The position numbers and the translations under genes are program-made. Shown here piece by piece: positions 54,854 to 63,995 of a stretch of DNA of 64,000 bases. Source of the stretch: Lachnoclostridium sp. UBA903. Lineage in GTDB: Bacteria; Bacillota; Clostridia; Lachnospirales; Lachnospiraceae. Under the pieces are notes generated by a model. The model saw only the letters and a program-made list of their open reading frames with translations, ran no database searches and was not told the origin of the DNA. How positions within the stretch are numbered: position 1 is the stretch's first letter; the number at the start of each line of letters is the position of its first letter. The DNA lies in contig DBEP01000062.1 in the NCBI GenBank assembly GCA_002294045.1, forward strand, positions 1,301 through 65,300. The letters are read 5' to 3'.

Positions 54854-55657
54854 TTACAGGTCACAAAAATGCCTTCCTATTGGTATAACATAGGGAGACT
54901 TTGATACCGTATCTGAAATAATACGTGATTTCATACCAAAAACATCCATAATCAGCTTTTCGGTAACAATATCACCAGGTGCTCCCTGCGCTATCAGTTT
55001 TCCATTCTTCATTGCATATAAATAATCTGCGTAGCGCGCCGCAAGATTAACATCGTGCAACACCATTACGATTGTGGTTTGTTTGCGCTGATTTAAATCG
55101 GCCATTAAATCAAGAATTTCGATCTGATAATTGATATCCAGAAAGGTTGTCGGTTCATCAAGGAATAAAATATCGGACTGTTGCGCCAATGCGGTAGCAA
55201 TCCATGCTCTTTGTCTTTGTCCGCCTGACAGTTCATTCATTCCACGATTCGCAAGTTCAATAATATCCATGATTTCCATTGCTTCTGTCACTGCTTCTAA
55301 GTCCTGCTTCGTCTGTCCCTGCAGGAACTTCTGATGCGGGTATCTTCCACGTGCCACCAGGTCACTTACCGTAACCCCCTCCGGGACCACCGGATCTTGA
55401 GGTAACAAGCCGCAAATCCTGGCAAGCTGCTTGGGATGCATTGTTCGAATCGGTTCTCCATCCAGCGTTACCAGCCCTGACCTTGGTGTAATAATTCTGG
55501 TCATAGCCTTCAGTAAGGTAGACTTGCCACAGGCATTAGCACCTATAATAACACTAATTTTACCGTTTGGTATTTCAAGGCTCACATCATGTATTACCGT
55601 TTTTTCATCATAACCTACAACTAGATTGTCTACTTTTAAAATATGTTCAGATTTCAT
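54854..55657 (-). CDS. Iron/siderophore ABC transporter ATPase (FecE/FepC-like)
   Basis: 267 residues, single ABC domain of the iron-chelate type. Walker A GANACGKSTLL, Q-loop LLPQDPVVPEGVTV, signature LSGGQRQRAWIA, Walker B ILFLDEPTTFLD, H-loop VLHDVNLAARYAD. RYPHQKFL after the Q-loop is typical of FecE/FhuC. It overlaps the permease by one base (TAATG). It powers import with the two FecCD permeases. Confidence 0.92.
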   Translation of the reverse strand: MKSEHILKVDNLVVGYDEKTVIHDVSLEIPNGKISVIIGANACGKSTLLKAMTRIITPRSGLVTLDGEPIRTMHPKQLARICGLLPQDPVVPEGVTVSDLVARGRYPHQKFLQGQTKQDLEAVTEAMEIMDIIELANRGMNELSGGQRQRAWIATALAQQSDILFLDEPTTFLDINYQIEILDLMADLNQRKQTTIVMVLHDVNLAARYADYLYAMKNGKLIAQGAPGDIVTEKLIMDVFGMKSRIISDTVSKSPYVIPIGRHFCDL

Positions 55658-56694
55658 TAAAATTCTCCATGTCGATTCATTCGTATTAGCAAATAAATTA
55701 AATAAGGAGCGCCCAGTAATCCTGTAATTACGCCTACCGGGAATCGAATTGCAAATGCCTGCTGTCCGATAATATCTGCTGCCAGAACTAAAACGACTCC
55801 AAATAACCCTGCTATAACAGGTGAGGAGTTACCATATCCTGTAATACGCTTTGCAATTGGCCCGGACAGAAAGGATACAAACGCAATCGGTCCGGTGGTT
55901 GCAGTTGCTACAGCGACAAGAATTACAGATGTAATCAGCAGAATTCCTCTTGCCTGGTTTGTATTCACCCCCATAGTGGTTGCTGATTCCTCTCCAAGCT
56001 CCAATATCTTTAAGGATTTTGCATAAAATAAAATGAATGGTACGCATATCACCATAACCACCAATAATAAATAAACTGATGTCATTTGCACCCCGTTCAA
56101 ACTTCCGCTCATCCATCGTAATGCACCTGCAATATCATTCTCATTTCCAATAAGAAGGAAATAACTGATTGCCGAATCCATTAAAGCTTGAAATCCAATT
56201 CCTACTAATATCAGACGCCCTGTAGAGTATTTTTTTAATTTGGATAAGAGATAAATCAAAATTGCTGTTATCGCTGCTACCAGAATAGAGCCTCCAAAAA
56301 CAATGCTTCCTCCGGCATGAAGAATTAATATACAAAATACAGCACCAGCACTGGAAGCCGATGTAATTCCAATGATATTTGGATTAGCCAGTGGATTTCT
56401 CAGCATAGTCTGAAAAACACTTCCTGCCAGCCCAAAGGAAAACCCGGCGGCTATTCCGGCAATCATCCTTGGCAATCTTAAGGTGAGAATGGTAAAAGTT
56501 GCATTTTCAATATCTTTTCCAGCAAGAACTTGCACTACGGTTCCCAATGAATAAAAAGTATTACCAACAGTCATCATAAGTCCGCAGAGAATAATCGCCA
56601 GAAGTAAGAGAATAACTTCTACAATCCAATATCTTTTTTTTCTTTTTTTCTGTCCCTTTTCAATAAAAGCAATATTTTCTATATGATTCGTCAT
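55657..56694 (-). CDS. FecCD-family iron/siderophore permease 2
   Basis: About 345 residues, roughly ten membrane helices. FecCD hallmarks: LRLPRMIAGIAAGFSFGLAGSVFQTMLRNPLANPNIIGITSASSAGA, LRWMSGSLNG, LGEESATTMGVNTNQAR (coupling helices) and GPIAFVSFLSGPIAKRITG. The start is ATG 56694 (MTNHIENI), with GAGGG 7 bases upstream and a 4-base ATGA overlap with permease 1. The longer frame reading back to 56946 lies inside the first permease gene. Confidence 0.92.
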   Translation of the reverse strand: MTNHIENIAFIEKGQKKRKKRYWIVEVILLLLAIILCGLMMTVGNTFYSLGTVVQVLAGKDIENATFTILTLRLPRMIAGIAAGFSFGLAGSVFQTMLRNPLANPNIIGITSASSAGAVFCILILHAGGSIVFGGSILVAAITAILIYLLSKLKKYSTGRLILVGIGFQALMDSAISYFLLIGNENDIAGALRWMSGSLNGVQMTSVYLLLVVMVICVPFILFYAKSLKILELGEESATTMGVNTNQARGILLITSVILVAVATATTGPIAFVSFLSGPIAKRITGYGNSSPVIAGLFGVVLVLAADIIGQQAFAIRFPVGVITGLLGAPYLIYLLIRMNRHGEF

Positions 56695-57737
56695 AGCTTC
56701 GCCCTCATTGCTGTATAAATTAATATCGGGGCACCTACAAATGCTGTCACCACTCCGACCTCCAATTCTCCCGGATAACTTAACAGGCGGCCAATCACAT
56801 CTGAAATTGTCAGAATCACTGCACCTGTCAGCGCTGACAATGGAATTGTGTAACGTAAATCTGCACCAACAAACAGGCGAATCAGGTGTGGTGCCAGAAG
56901 GCCAATAAATCCTATCGGCCCGGCAAGTGCCGTAGCACTTCCACACAAAATAACACCTGTCAGTGCAGCACAGATACGTACAATCCCAGTACGCACACCT
57001 AAACTTGTGGCTGTCTCATCCCCCAGAGCCATTGCATTTAAAGCTGGTGCCAGGGCGATTGCCATAGCAATTCCAATCAGCATAAATGGTGCCAGCAAAG
57101 ATACATAGCTCCATGTTCCTGCGCCAATACTTCCCACCTGCCAAAAACGATATTCATTCATCACATAAGAGCGTGGAATCATAACAGTACTAATAATACA
57201 GGACAGAGCAGCACTCGTTGCTGCTCCTGCCAGAACAAGCTTCATGGGCGTGGCTCCGCCTTTTCCCATAGAGCCAATTCCATAAACCAATACAGATGAG
57301 AGCATGGAACCAACCAACGCAAGTATAATATATTCACTTGGAGCCGATATATTAAGAAAAGCAATCCCGCATACTACAAAAACGGAAGCCCCTGTATTCA
57401 CACCTAAAATCGAAGGATCAGCAATCGGATTTCTTGTGACTGCCTGCATAAGTACACCAGATACCCCCAGTCCTGCTCCACAGAGTAAGCCGAAAAATGT
57501 CCTTGGAATTCTTTTTCTTATCACATTTACCCCATATTCTGAAATCTGGGGATGAAATAATGCATCTATTATTTCCTTTACCGTAACCTGTCTGGATCCC
57601 AAAACAAAGGACATTACAACAGTTACAATCAACAAAACCATAATAACAAATAAGGTTATTAAAAAATGTTTAGGTAGAAACAGTGCCTGCTTCCCGCAGC
57701 TGTTTCTACCATCTTTTTTATTATTTTTAGTTTTCAT
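56691..57737 (-). CDS. FecCD-family iron/siderophore permease 1
   Basis: 348 residues, polytopic. IRKRIPRTFFGLLCGAGLGVSGVLMQAVTRNPIADPSILGVNTGASVFV and FRFWQVGS-like (YRFWQVGSIGAGTW), LGDETATSLGVRTG, GPIGFIGLLAPHLIRLFVGAD are FecCD signatures. It overlaps the binding protein by one base (TAATG) and permease 2 by four. Forms the membrane channel as a heterodimer with permease 2. Confidence 0.92.
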   Translation of the reverse strand: MKTKNNKKDGRNSCGKQALFLPKHFLITLFVIMVLLIVTVVMSFVLGSRQVTVKEIIDALFHPQISEYGVNVIRKRIPRTFFGLLCGAGLGVSGVLMQAVTRNPIADPSILGVNTGASVFVVCGIAFLNISAPSEYIILALVGSMLSSVLVYGIGSMGKGGATPMKLVLAGAATSAALSCIISTVMIPRSYVMNEYRFWQVGSIGAGTWSYVSLLAPFMLIGIAMAIALAPALNAMALGDETATSLGVRTGIVRICAALTGVILCGSATALAGPIGFIGLLAPHLIRLFVGADLRYTIPLSALTGAVILTISDVIGRLLSYPGELEVGVVTAFVGAPILIYTAMRAKL

Positions 57738-58819
57738 TACTTCTGAATATTTCCAATTCCTTCTGCAAGTTTCTCCACATACTCATCAATTGTATAATCA
57801 AAAGCAAGTGGTGTAATAGTAAGTGCTGCTGATAATGCAGTGCCACTTTCAATACTGATGATCGCATTGTTTTTCAAAGCAGGAATTTCTCCAAGTACCT
57901 CATCTGCTGCCGCTGCTGCATAGGCTGATTCAGAGCTATAACCAATAAGAAAGTCTGCATCATACAATAAATCTGCATTTTCTGCACTAAGATCAAGTGA
58001 ATAGCTTCCCTCCTTAATATACTGGCTTACACTTTCCGGATACGTGAAACCAAATTCGTAAAGGAATTGACAACGGGTATCCTCAGGTGAATATGCATGA
58101 AGACTGGAAAGGTCCGTTTCATTAAAGGAAATCCATACAAATTTCTTCCCTTCAAATTCAGGGTGTTCTGCTATCTTCTCTGCAATTGTATCCTGCATGC
58201 CTGAAATTAAAGCCTTGCCCTTTTCTTCCAGCCCAAGTGCTTTTGCAGTAATGCTTATCCATTCCTCCGTACTGATGGTCCATGCTGTTTTCGGATATGC
58301 TACTACTGGTGCAATTTTACTCAGCAAATCATATTCTTCCTGGGTCATTCCTGAATAAGGTGCAAGAATAATATCTGGATTGCTGTCAGAAACCGCTTCA
58401 TAATCAATGCCATCGGTGTCCTGGAATACATTTGGTTCTGTTACGCCAAGCTCTTTTAACTTTTGCTGCGTCCAAGGCAGCATTCCACTCTCATCCTGAA
58501 CCCCATAATTTGCTGCTGAAAATCCAACAGGTACCACACCAAGAGCCAGTACAACATCCTGATTACCAAATGCTACTGTAGCAACTCTTTCCGGCTGCTT
58601 CTCAATCACGGTTTCTCCAAATGCGTGTTCAATGGTTACCGGATATGTAGCAGATGTGCTCTCCTCTGCTTCTGTTTCTGCTTCAGTTACAGATGTTTCT
58701 GCCTCTGGCGCACCAGTTACGTTTGCATTCCCTTCCTGCGTTGTCTTTGCATTTCCGCATCCGGTTAAAGCAACCATCATTGCCAGAACTGTTACGATAC
58801 TAATTATTTTATTTCTCAT
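57737..58819 (-). CDS. Iron/siderophore-binding lipoprotein (FecB/FhuD-like)
   Basis: 360 residues. Lipoprotein signal MRNKIISIVTVLAMMVALTGC, then an acidic Thr/Glu/Ala linker (about 30-57) and a type III binding-protein fold: TIEHAFGETVIEKQPERVATVAFGNQDVVLALGVVPVGFSAANY, DSNPDIILAPYSGMTQEEYDLLSKIAPVVAYP. First gene of the operon, with GGAGGAGCC before the ATG. The ligand is an iron chelate by family and by the iron box upstream. Confidence 0.9.
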   Translation of the reverse strand: MRNKIISIVTVLAMMVALTGCGNAKTTQEGNANVTGAPEAETSVTEAETEAEESTSATYPVTIEHAFGETVIEKQPERVATVAFGNQDVVLALGVVPVGFSAANYGVQDESGMLPWTQQKLKELGVTEPNVFQDTDGIDYEAVSDSNPDIILAPYSGMTQEEYDLLSKIAPVVAYPKTAWTISTEEWISITAKALGLEEKGKALISGMQDTIAEKIAEHPEFEGKKFVWISFNETDLSSLHAYSPEDTRCQFLYEFGFTYPESVSQYIKEGSYSLDLSAENADLLYDADFLIGYSSESAYAAAAADEVLGEIPALKNNAIISIESGTALSAALTITPLAFDYTIDEYVEKLAEGIGNIQK

Positions 58820-58852
58820 GGCTCCTCCTAATAATATCTCTTCATTTTACTT

Positions 58853-58871
58853 TTTAGTTAGACTAAACTAA
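58853..58871 (-). promoter_or_regulatory. DtxR/IdeR-type iron box
   Basis: On the minus strand TTAGTTTAGTCTAACTAAA matches 15 of 19 positions of the remembered DtxR consensus TTAGGTTAGSCTAACCTAA and is itself an inverted repeat. It lies directly downstream of the -10 box, over the expected transcription start, so an Fe-loaded DtxR-family repressor could switch the uptake operon off. Confidence 0.65.
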
Positions 58872-58879
58872 CTGAGGCA

Positions 58880-58908
58880 ATTATACTTATCCTTGTTTAT
58901 CTTGTCAA
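58880..58908 (-). promoter_or_regulatory. Consensus sigma-A promoter of the iron operon
   Basis: TTGACA (58908-58903), a 17-base spacer, and TATAAT (58885-58880) on the minus strand: both boxes and the spacing are ideal. Such a strong promoter fits a repressible operon. Confidence 0.85.
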
Positions 58909-59013
58909 CATATTTTTATTAATTAAAATATTTTTAGTTGATAGGATTGAATTTTCCATGAATTTTTGTTATACTTATTTCACTATAATAAACATCTACA
59001 GAGGAGAAGTAAT

Positions 59014-60030
59014 ATGGCAATTATGAAAGATGTGGCCGCCAGAGCAGGAGTGTCCGTCTCCACCGTAAGCTTCGTTTTAAATGGCATCTCCAAACAGCAT
59101 AAAGTAGCAGACAGTACTGCAAAAAGAGTATTAAGGGCAGCCAAAGAATTAGGGTATCATATCAATAGTTCCCTCGAGTTATCCCCAAATTCTTCTGTCA
59201 GGCAAAAAGTTATCGGAATCTTTTTTCCCAGGGAGAATAACGCAACCGATTTGGGCATGATAACTGAGAATATTTATCAGTACACTGTTCTGCAGAATTT
59301 GGCCTGTAATATTATGATTATACCCTATCAGCTGGAGCAGCTTAATGCAGTAATTAAAAATATTGATTGGAAAACCGTAGATGCAGCGATTATTGTTATT
59401 TCCCATTTAAAAGAATCATTAAAATTAGATGAGTTTCCAGATGAGCTTCCTCTCGTTTTTTATAACTATTCTGATTCCAGATATAATAGTGTATCCTGCA
59501 GTTCCACAGAATCCAGCAAGCTGCTTTGTGATATCATCCATACAAAGGGATATAAGGATATTGCAGTCATCGGAAGTGAAACTTCCCCAAGAATCTGCGA
59601 TTCTTATTTTACACAATTCCTTGAACTATGTGAGCAGTCCGGCATTCCTGTCTCCACTAAAAACTATATTTCTGTAGAAAATTCTTTTTATGGCGGTGCC
59701 ATTGCTGCAAGAAAGCTTTTAAATTTTAGCAGTCGTCCTTCTCTAATTTTATCTGCAAATACAGTATTAGCGCAAGGTGCGATTCCTGTATTTGCAAGAA
59801 ATAAGTTTTTTATTCCTTACAACACAGAGCTTGCTTCCTTTGGATTAGATAGCGATTTATCCTATCTTCAAAATCATATTCCATCTTTGACTATGGTTGT
59901 TATCCCTTCAATGGAGATGTTTAAAATCGCCACAGACCTGGCTTTTCAATTAATAGATAATCCGGAAAAAAAGCCAGTTCACCGAATTTGTGAATGTAAA
60001 CTGGTTTTAAACGAAAGCTTATCAATTTAA
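59014..60030 (+). CDS. LacI-family transcriptional regulator
   Basis: About 338 residues. N-terminal LacI helix-turn-helix and hinge: MKDVAARAGVSVSTVSFVLNG and VADSTAKRVLRAAKELGYHIN. The C-terminal sensor has the type I periplasmic-binding fold (VIGIFFPRENNATD, DAAIIVISHL, YKDIAVIGSE, LASFGLDSDLSYL). ATG 59014 is chosen because AGAGGAG lies 7 bases upstream. It is divergent from the iron-uptake operon, an unusual neighbour for a LacI protein; it may regulate that operon or itself. The sensor lacks a strong match to a known sugar group. Confidence 0.85.
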   Translation: MAIMKDVAARAGVSVSTVSFVLNGISKQHKVADSTAKRVLRAAKELGYHINSSLELSPNSSVRQKVIGIFFPRENNATDLGMITENIYQYTVLQNLACNIMIIPYQLEQLNAVIKNIDWKTVDAAIIVISHLKESLKLDEFPDELPLVFYNYSDSRYNSVSCSSTESSKLLCDIIHTKGYKDIAVIGSETSPRICDSYFTQFLELCEQSGIPVSTKNYISVENSFYGGAIAARKLLNFSSRPSLILSANTVLAQGAIPVFARNKFFIPYNTELASFGLDSDLSYLQNHIPSLTMVVIPSMEMFKIATDLAFQLIDNPEKKPVHRICECKLVLNESLSI

Positions 60031-60244
60031 GATTATTTAGATAAATATGTAAATACTTTAAACTTCATTATGAATGGCAGATGCTGATTTATCACGGATT
60101 TGCTCTCATTTATTAACTGTGAAGTTTTTTTATCAGAACCAGGAAATTGCCCCTGTTTTAAGTCATTTATAACTTCAAAAACATTAGATAGAACTGTTCT
60201 AATACTTTTTGGTCCTGCCGGAATTCATTGGGAATTTCGAAAAT

Positions 60245-60586
60245 CTACTCTTGAAATATATCACACTTTAAATCAGAAATATCAACAAAAGCTATCCTTG
60301 TATTGACTATCTCCAATGTTCTGCTTGCCTCATCTATTCGTGTTACCATTCCGGTTACCTGCACATATTCTCTATTCTGAAAATATTCCACAGTAATTAT
60401 GTCTTCTTTCCGAATCTGTCTTAATTTCCAATTTAACTCCTGCTTCTGCTCTTCCGATAAATCACGTTTAGGAACGATAATCCGTTCTTTTTCTGCCACT
60501 GCTTCCCGAAACCCTTTTAATGCGTCAAAGGGCATAAATTGTTTCGCACGGTTTCTCCTGTCCATTTTACTACTTCTATTCTCCAC
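60245..60586 (-). CDS. YolD-like protein
   Basis: 113 residues. It has the YolD-like core: MDRRNRAKQFMPFDALKGFREAVAEKERI, DLSEEQKQELNWKLRQI and VTGMVTRIDEASRTLEIVNTRIAFVDISDL. YolD proteins are encoded next to Y-family polymerases in Firmicutes and are presumed accessory factors. It starts with GTG 60586, supported by GGAGG 8 bases upstream, and overlaps the polymerase gene by 11 bases. Confidence 0.85.
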   Translation of the reverse strand: MENRSSKMDRRNRAKQFMPFDALKGFREAVAEKERIIVPKRDLSEEQKQELNWKLRQIRKEDIITVEYFQNREYVQVTGMVTRIDEASRTLEIVNTRIAFVDISDLKCDIFQE

Positions 60587-61841
60587 TTTTATGACCTCCA
60601 ATCTGTCTGTTACGTTCTATGGTAGTGCCAGCCTCCTGCAGATCCATTCCCCGCACAAGGGAATTTTTACCGAACTTCTCTTTGATTTCCAATGCTGCCT
60701 TCTGTAACTTCCTGTCCTTTTCCAGTTCTGCCGGATCGGTAAATAAGTCATACTGTTCGTAAGCCTCATTAACAACATTATTGCATGACAGACTCAGCCG
60801 CCGTATTGGTGTGTTCTTATTCACAATACGCTCATACAGCCCCATCACATAGGGTATGATAGTTCGGTAGGAATTAGTGGTAACAGGCATGGATGTGGTC
60901 CCTATCGCCGGCTTTAATCCCAGCTCATTAGAATATCCGATCATCAATGACATAGAGCCGGTAACCACACTTTTATCTACCATATCCAGACATAAGGCAT
61001 CAGCCATCTCCTTTACAATCAGCCTGCACTCCTCAAAGCTGTAATCCCTTGCAAGCACCTGACCGCTTGACATGGAATTGCTTTTTGACTTATATGCCTT
61101 AACGTCCGCCATGGTGGTTGCTTCCCTTCCCCAGGCATGGTCTATCAAAAGCTCCGCATCAATTCCAAATAATCGGTATAGCAAATCTTCATTTGTGCGG
61201 GTAATATAGCCCATATTAACAATACCTATACGATTCAGTCTGTTTGCAATTCCTTTACCTATTCTCCAGAAGTCAGTCAGGGGCTGGTGCTTCCACAATG
61301 TTTTTTGGTAGATTTCCTCATTCAGAAATCCAATATTGTCTTTTGCATGCTTTGCCATAATATCCAGTGCTACTTTAGCCAGATACAAATTTGTTCCAAT
61401 TCCTGCTGCAGCAGTAATTCCTGTGGAGCTTTTAACATCCTCCATAATCCGTAATGCCAGTTCCCTTGCATTCACATGATACATGGAAAGATAATGAGTC
61501 AGGTCAAGAAACGCTTCATCTATGGAATAAACATGGATATCCTCTTTCGCTATATATTTTAAATATATAGCATAAATATCGGCAGAATACTTAATGTAGA
61601 GTTTCATTCTTGGAGGTGCCATGATGTACTCCACATCTTTGGGTATCTGAAATACCCTGCACCGGTTCTTTATTCCCAATGCTTTCATGGATGGTGTAAT
61701 AGCAAGACATATTGTTTTCGCACTTCTCTCAGGGTCAGCTACCACAAGATTCGTAATCAGAGGATCAAGCCCACGCTTCACACATTCTACAGAAGCATAA
61801 AATGATTTAAGATCAATACATAAATAAATCTGCTCTTCCAT
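60576..61841 (-). CDS. Y-family DNA polymerase (UvrX/DinP-like)
   Basis: 421 residues. Palm motifs: CIDLKSFYASVEC (Asp10, steric-gate Tyr15) and YSIDEAFLDLT (Asp108, Glu109). Then GIGTNLYLAKVALD, a helix-hairpin-helix stretch (FWRIGKGIANRLNRIGI) and the little-finger domain. It is a translesion polymerase. The length and the YolD partner match the Firmicutes UvrX group rather than classic DinB. It is preceded by a LexA-type box, so SOS induction is expected. No beta-clamp motif was clearly seen at the C-terminus. Confidence 0.88.
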   Translation of the reverse strand: MEEQIYLCIDLKSFYASVECVKRGLDPLITNLVVADPERSAKTICLAITPSMKALGIKNRCRVFQIPKDVEYIMAPPRMKLYIKYSADIYAIYLKYIAKEDIHVYSIDEAFLDLTHYLSMYHVNARELALRIMEDVKSSTGITAAAGIGTNLYLAKVALDIMAKHAKDNIGFLNEEIYQKTLWKHQPLTDFWRIGKGIANRLNRIGIVNMGYITRTNEDLLYRLFGIDAELLIDHAWGREATTMADVKAYKSKSNSMSSGQVLARDYSFEECRLIVKEMADALCLDMVDKSVVTGSMSLMIGYSNELGLKPAIGTTSMPVTTNSYRTIIPYVMGLYERIVNKNTPIRRLSLSCNNVVNEAYEQYDLFTDPAELEKDRKLQKAALEIKEKFGKNSLVRGMDLQEAGTTIERNRQIGGHKSGE

Positions 61842-61892
61842 CCAGGAAACACCTCCTATCTTTTTCGATACAAATGGTTTAAATCAATTCTC

Positions 61893-61917
61893 ATTATACT
61901 TCCAGAACATATGTTTG
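61893..61917 (-). promoter_or_regulatory. SOS (LexA) box and -10 of the polymerase operon
   Basis: AGAACATATGTTTG (61904-61917) fits the Bacillus-type LexA consensus CGAACRNRYGTTYG except at the first base. A minus-strand TATAAT (61898-61893) lies 5 bases further down. The -35 is weak, and the LexA box covers the promoter spacer. Confidence 0.75.
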
Positions 61918-62074
61918 TATATGTGTTTTTTCTGGAAATTTTGAGCTATGAATGGATATCAATATTTATGTTGATTATTATTTTTCTCCTTCTGCTAGAT
62001 AAATTTATTATTTTCAGACAAATTGAAAATTACGGATTTAGCCTCAGAACTTATTGAGTTGTCAGTGCTTTAGG

Positions 62075-62117
62075 AAAATAAAAGGACTATACTTTTCGTT
62101 TTCCGAAAGCATAGCCC
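62075..62117 (-). terminator. Terminator of the alpha-glucosidase gene
   Basis: On the minus strand GGGCTATGCTTTCG pairs with CGAAAAGTATAGTCC (one bulge, two G-U) around a short loop and is followed by TTTTATTTT. Confidence 0.75.
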
Positions 62118-62233
62118 ATACTCCGAAGGTCGGCATTAATGGCTTCATATAATTCGTCCCACAAGCAGTCAAGAATATTGTCATTTGTACTTTGGGGTTT
62201 TTCACTAATTATATTTCCATATACTTGCCTCAT
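62087..62233 (-). CDS. Small ORF overlapping the GH13 3' end
   Basis: 48 codons in a different frame from the glucosidase: MRQVYGNIISEKPQSTNDNI, LDCLWDELYEAINADLRSMG, YAFGKRKV. It is protein-like in composition but has no ribosome site, overlaps the glucosidase by 29 bases and ends inside the terminator hairpin. It may be a relic or chance. No family is recognised. Confidence 0.3.
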   Translation of the reverse strand: MRQVYGNIISEKPQSTNDNILDCLWDELYEAINADLRSMGYAFGKRKV

Positions 62234-63995
62234 ATGGCCGCAGGAATGGCGATGCGTCCTCTGGATAATTCGACAGCAAACGAATCCCCTTCGGATATTT
62301 TGTTCGTTTCTTATTGGATGAGCTCAAATTTATCTCAATATACAGCGTTTCTGTTCCATCCTTACGATAATAGGTAAATAAATCCTTTTCTTTTTGATTC
62401 ATAAATAGTACATCTCCATAATAAATGACCCTATGCTCCTTACGCAAAGCGATCAATTTCTGAAAAAAACGAAGAATAGAGTTCTCATCCTGAAGCTGCG
62501 TCTCTACATTGCAATTCTTATAATCCTCATCCATCATAATCCACGGCTTCCCGGCAGAAAAGCCTGCATATTGCTGATTGTTCCACTGCATCGGTGTTCT
62601 GGCATGGTCTCTTGAACCGGCTAATACCTTTGCGAATGCCTCTTCTTTTTTCATGGTGTTACATAACTCATCATAAAGATTCAGCGATTCCACATCACGA
62701 AGCTCCGAGGTGGACTGAAAGCTTTGATTAATCATTCCAAGCTCCTGCCCCTGGTAGATAAATGGCGTGCCTCGCAGTGTAAGCTGTATTACGGCCAAAA
62801 GCTTACCCAGGACATTCCGATACTGCAGGTCTGAATTTATTTTAGAAATCATGCGTGGATTATCGTGGTTTTCATAAAACAGTGACGGCTGACAATGATC
62901 CCCGTAATTCTCCATCCAGTTAATCATATAACTTTTCAGATAATTAAGGTCATATTGATAATCATCAAAACGTGTATGCCCCGGCGTTTCCAGATGGTCA
63001 AAGGAGAATACCATATCCAGCTCTTTACGATAATCAGCAGTCAACAGCTTGCTCATTTCCATTCCTATTCCGGGAGTTTCCCCAACCGAAAAAGCATTGT
63101 AAGGGATAAACACCTTCTCTTTCATATCATGCAGATATTCGTGGAGGCGGGGTCCGTAGAAATAATGTTCCACCCCATGATATCCCATAAGCTTGCCGAT
63201 ACTTTCATTCCCATCCGGCAAGCCGCTGCGCTTAGAGATATAATTAATGACATCCAGGCGAAATCCGTCCACACCCTTTTCCAGCCACCATTTTATCATA
63301 TCATGAATCTCCTGGCGCAGAGCTTCATTTTCCCAGTTTAAATCAATCTGCTTCTTTGAGAATAAATGCAGTGCATATTGCCCGCGTTCTTCTACATAGT
63401 TCCACGCACTGCCGCTAAAAAATGATGTCCAGTTGTTAGGCTGATTCTGAAAAATATAATAATCCCCATACTTGGAATCCGGCTCATGGATGGCCTCCTG
63501 ATACCACATATGTTCATCTGAGGTATGGTTCACCACAAGATCCATGATAAGCCTCATGTTACGGTTATGAACCTCAGTTAATAACCGGTCAAAGTCTTCC
63601 ATTGTTCCAAACTCAGCCATGATTTTATGATAATCTCTTATGTCGTATCCATTATCATCATTAGGAGAATCATAAATTGGCGAAAGCCAAATAGCATCGA
63701 TACCCAGCTCTTTTATGTAATCCAATTTACTTATGATACCCTGCAGGTCGCCAATGCCGTCTCCATTGCTATCTTTAAAGCTTCTGGGGTAAATTTGATA
63801 AAATACGGCTTCCTTCCACCAAGCTTTTAGAATCGTCTCATCATTGCCCTTTGCTGTTTCCTGTTCCGTATTTAAAAGTGTAAGTAATGTATCCACGAAG
63901 CCTTCATCCAGCCGGCTTTTAGGCAGCTTCGGTAAAACCTTCAGCTTTAGGTTGCCTACAATCGGATTGGTAACCGCCTTTTTGCTTATATTCAT
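62205..63995 (-). CDS. GH13 alpha-glucosidase/oligo-1,6-glucosidase, possibly cut by the window edge
   Basis: At least 596 residues. Catalytic GH13 barrel begins at about 59 (AWWKEAVFYQIYPRSFKDSNGDGIGDLQGI). MDLVVNHTSDEH, GFRLDVINYI (nucleophile Asp), SVGETPG (acid Glu) and FYENHDNPR (third Asp) are all present; the pattern matches oligo-1,6-glucosidase and trehalose-6-phosphate hydrolase-like enzymes. The first 57 residues (VGNLKLKVLPKLPKSRLDEGF..LLTLLNTEQ) are not part of the normal fold, and only 5 bases remain upstream of the ATG, so the gene may start outside the window or be fused. No signal peptide is visible. Confidence 0.82.
   Translation of the reverse strand: MNISKKAVTNPIVGNLKLKVLPKLPKSRLDEGFVDTLLTLLNTEQETAKGNDETILKAWWKEAVFYQIYPRSFKDSNGDGIGDLQGIISKLDYIKELGIDAIWLSPIYDSPNDDNGYDIRDYHKIMAEFGTMEDFDRLLTEVHNRNMRLIMDLVVNHTSDEHMWYQEAIHEPDSKYGDYYIFQNQPNNWTSFFSGSAWNYVEERGQYALHLFSKKQIDLNWENEALRQEIHDMIKWWLEKGVDGFRLDVINYISKRSGLPDGNESIGKLMGYHGVEHYFYGPRLHEYLHDMKEKVFIPYNAFSVGETPGIGMEMSKLLTADYRKELDMVFSFDHLETPGHTRFDDYQYDLNYLKSYMINWMENYGDHCQPSLFYENHDNPRMISKINSDLQYRNVLGKLLAVIQLTLRGTPFIYQGQELGMINQSFQSTSELRDVESLNLYDELCNTMKKEEAFAKVLAGSRDHARTPMQWNNQQYAGFSAGKPWIMMDEDYKNCNVETQLQDENSILRFFQKLIALRKEHRVIYYGDVLFMNQKEKDLFTYYRKDGTETLYIEINLSSSNKKRTKYPKGIRLLSNYPEDASPFLRPYEASIWKYN

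Noticed and set aside
56695..56946. 84-residue N-terminal extension of FecCD permease 2
   Set aside because: It reads a different frame of permease 1 and is Cys/Arg rich. ATG 56694 has a ribosome site and the typical ATGA overlap.
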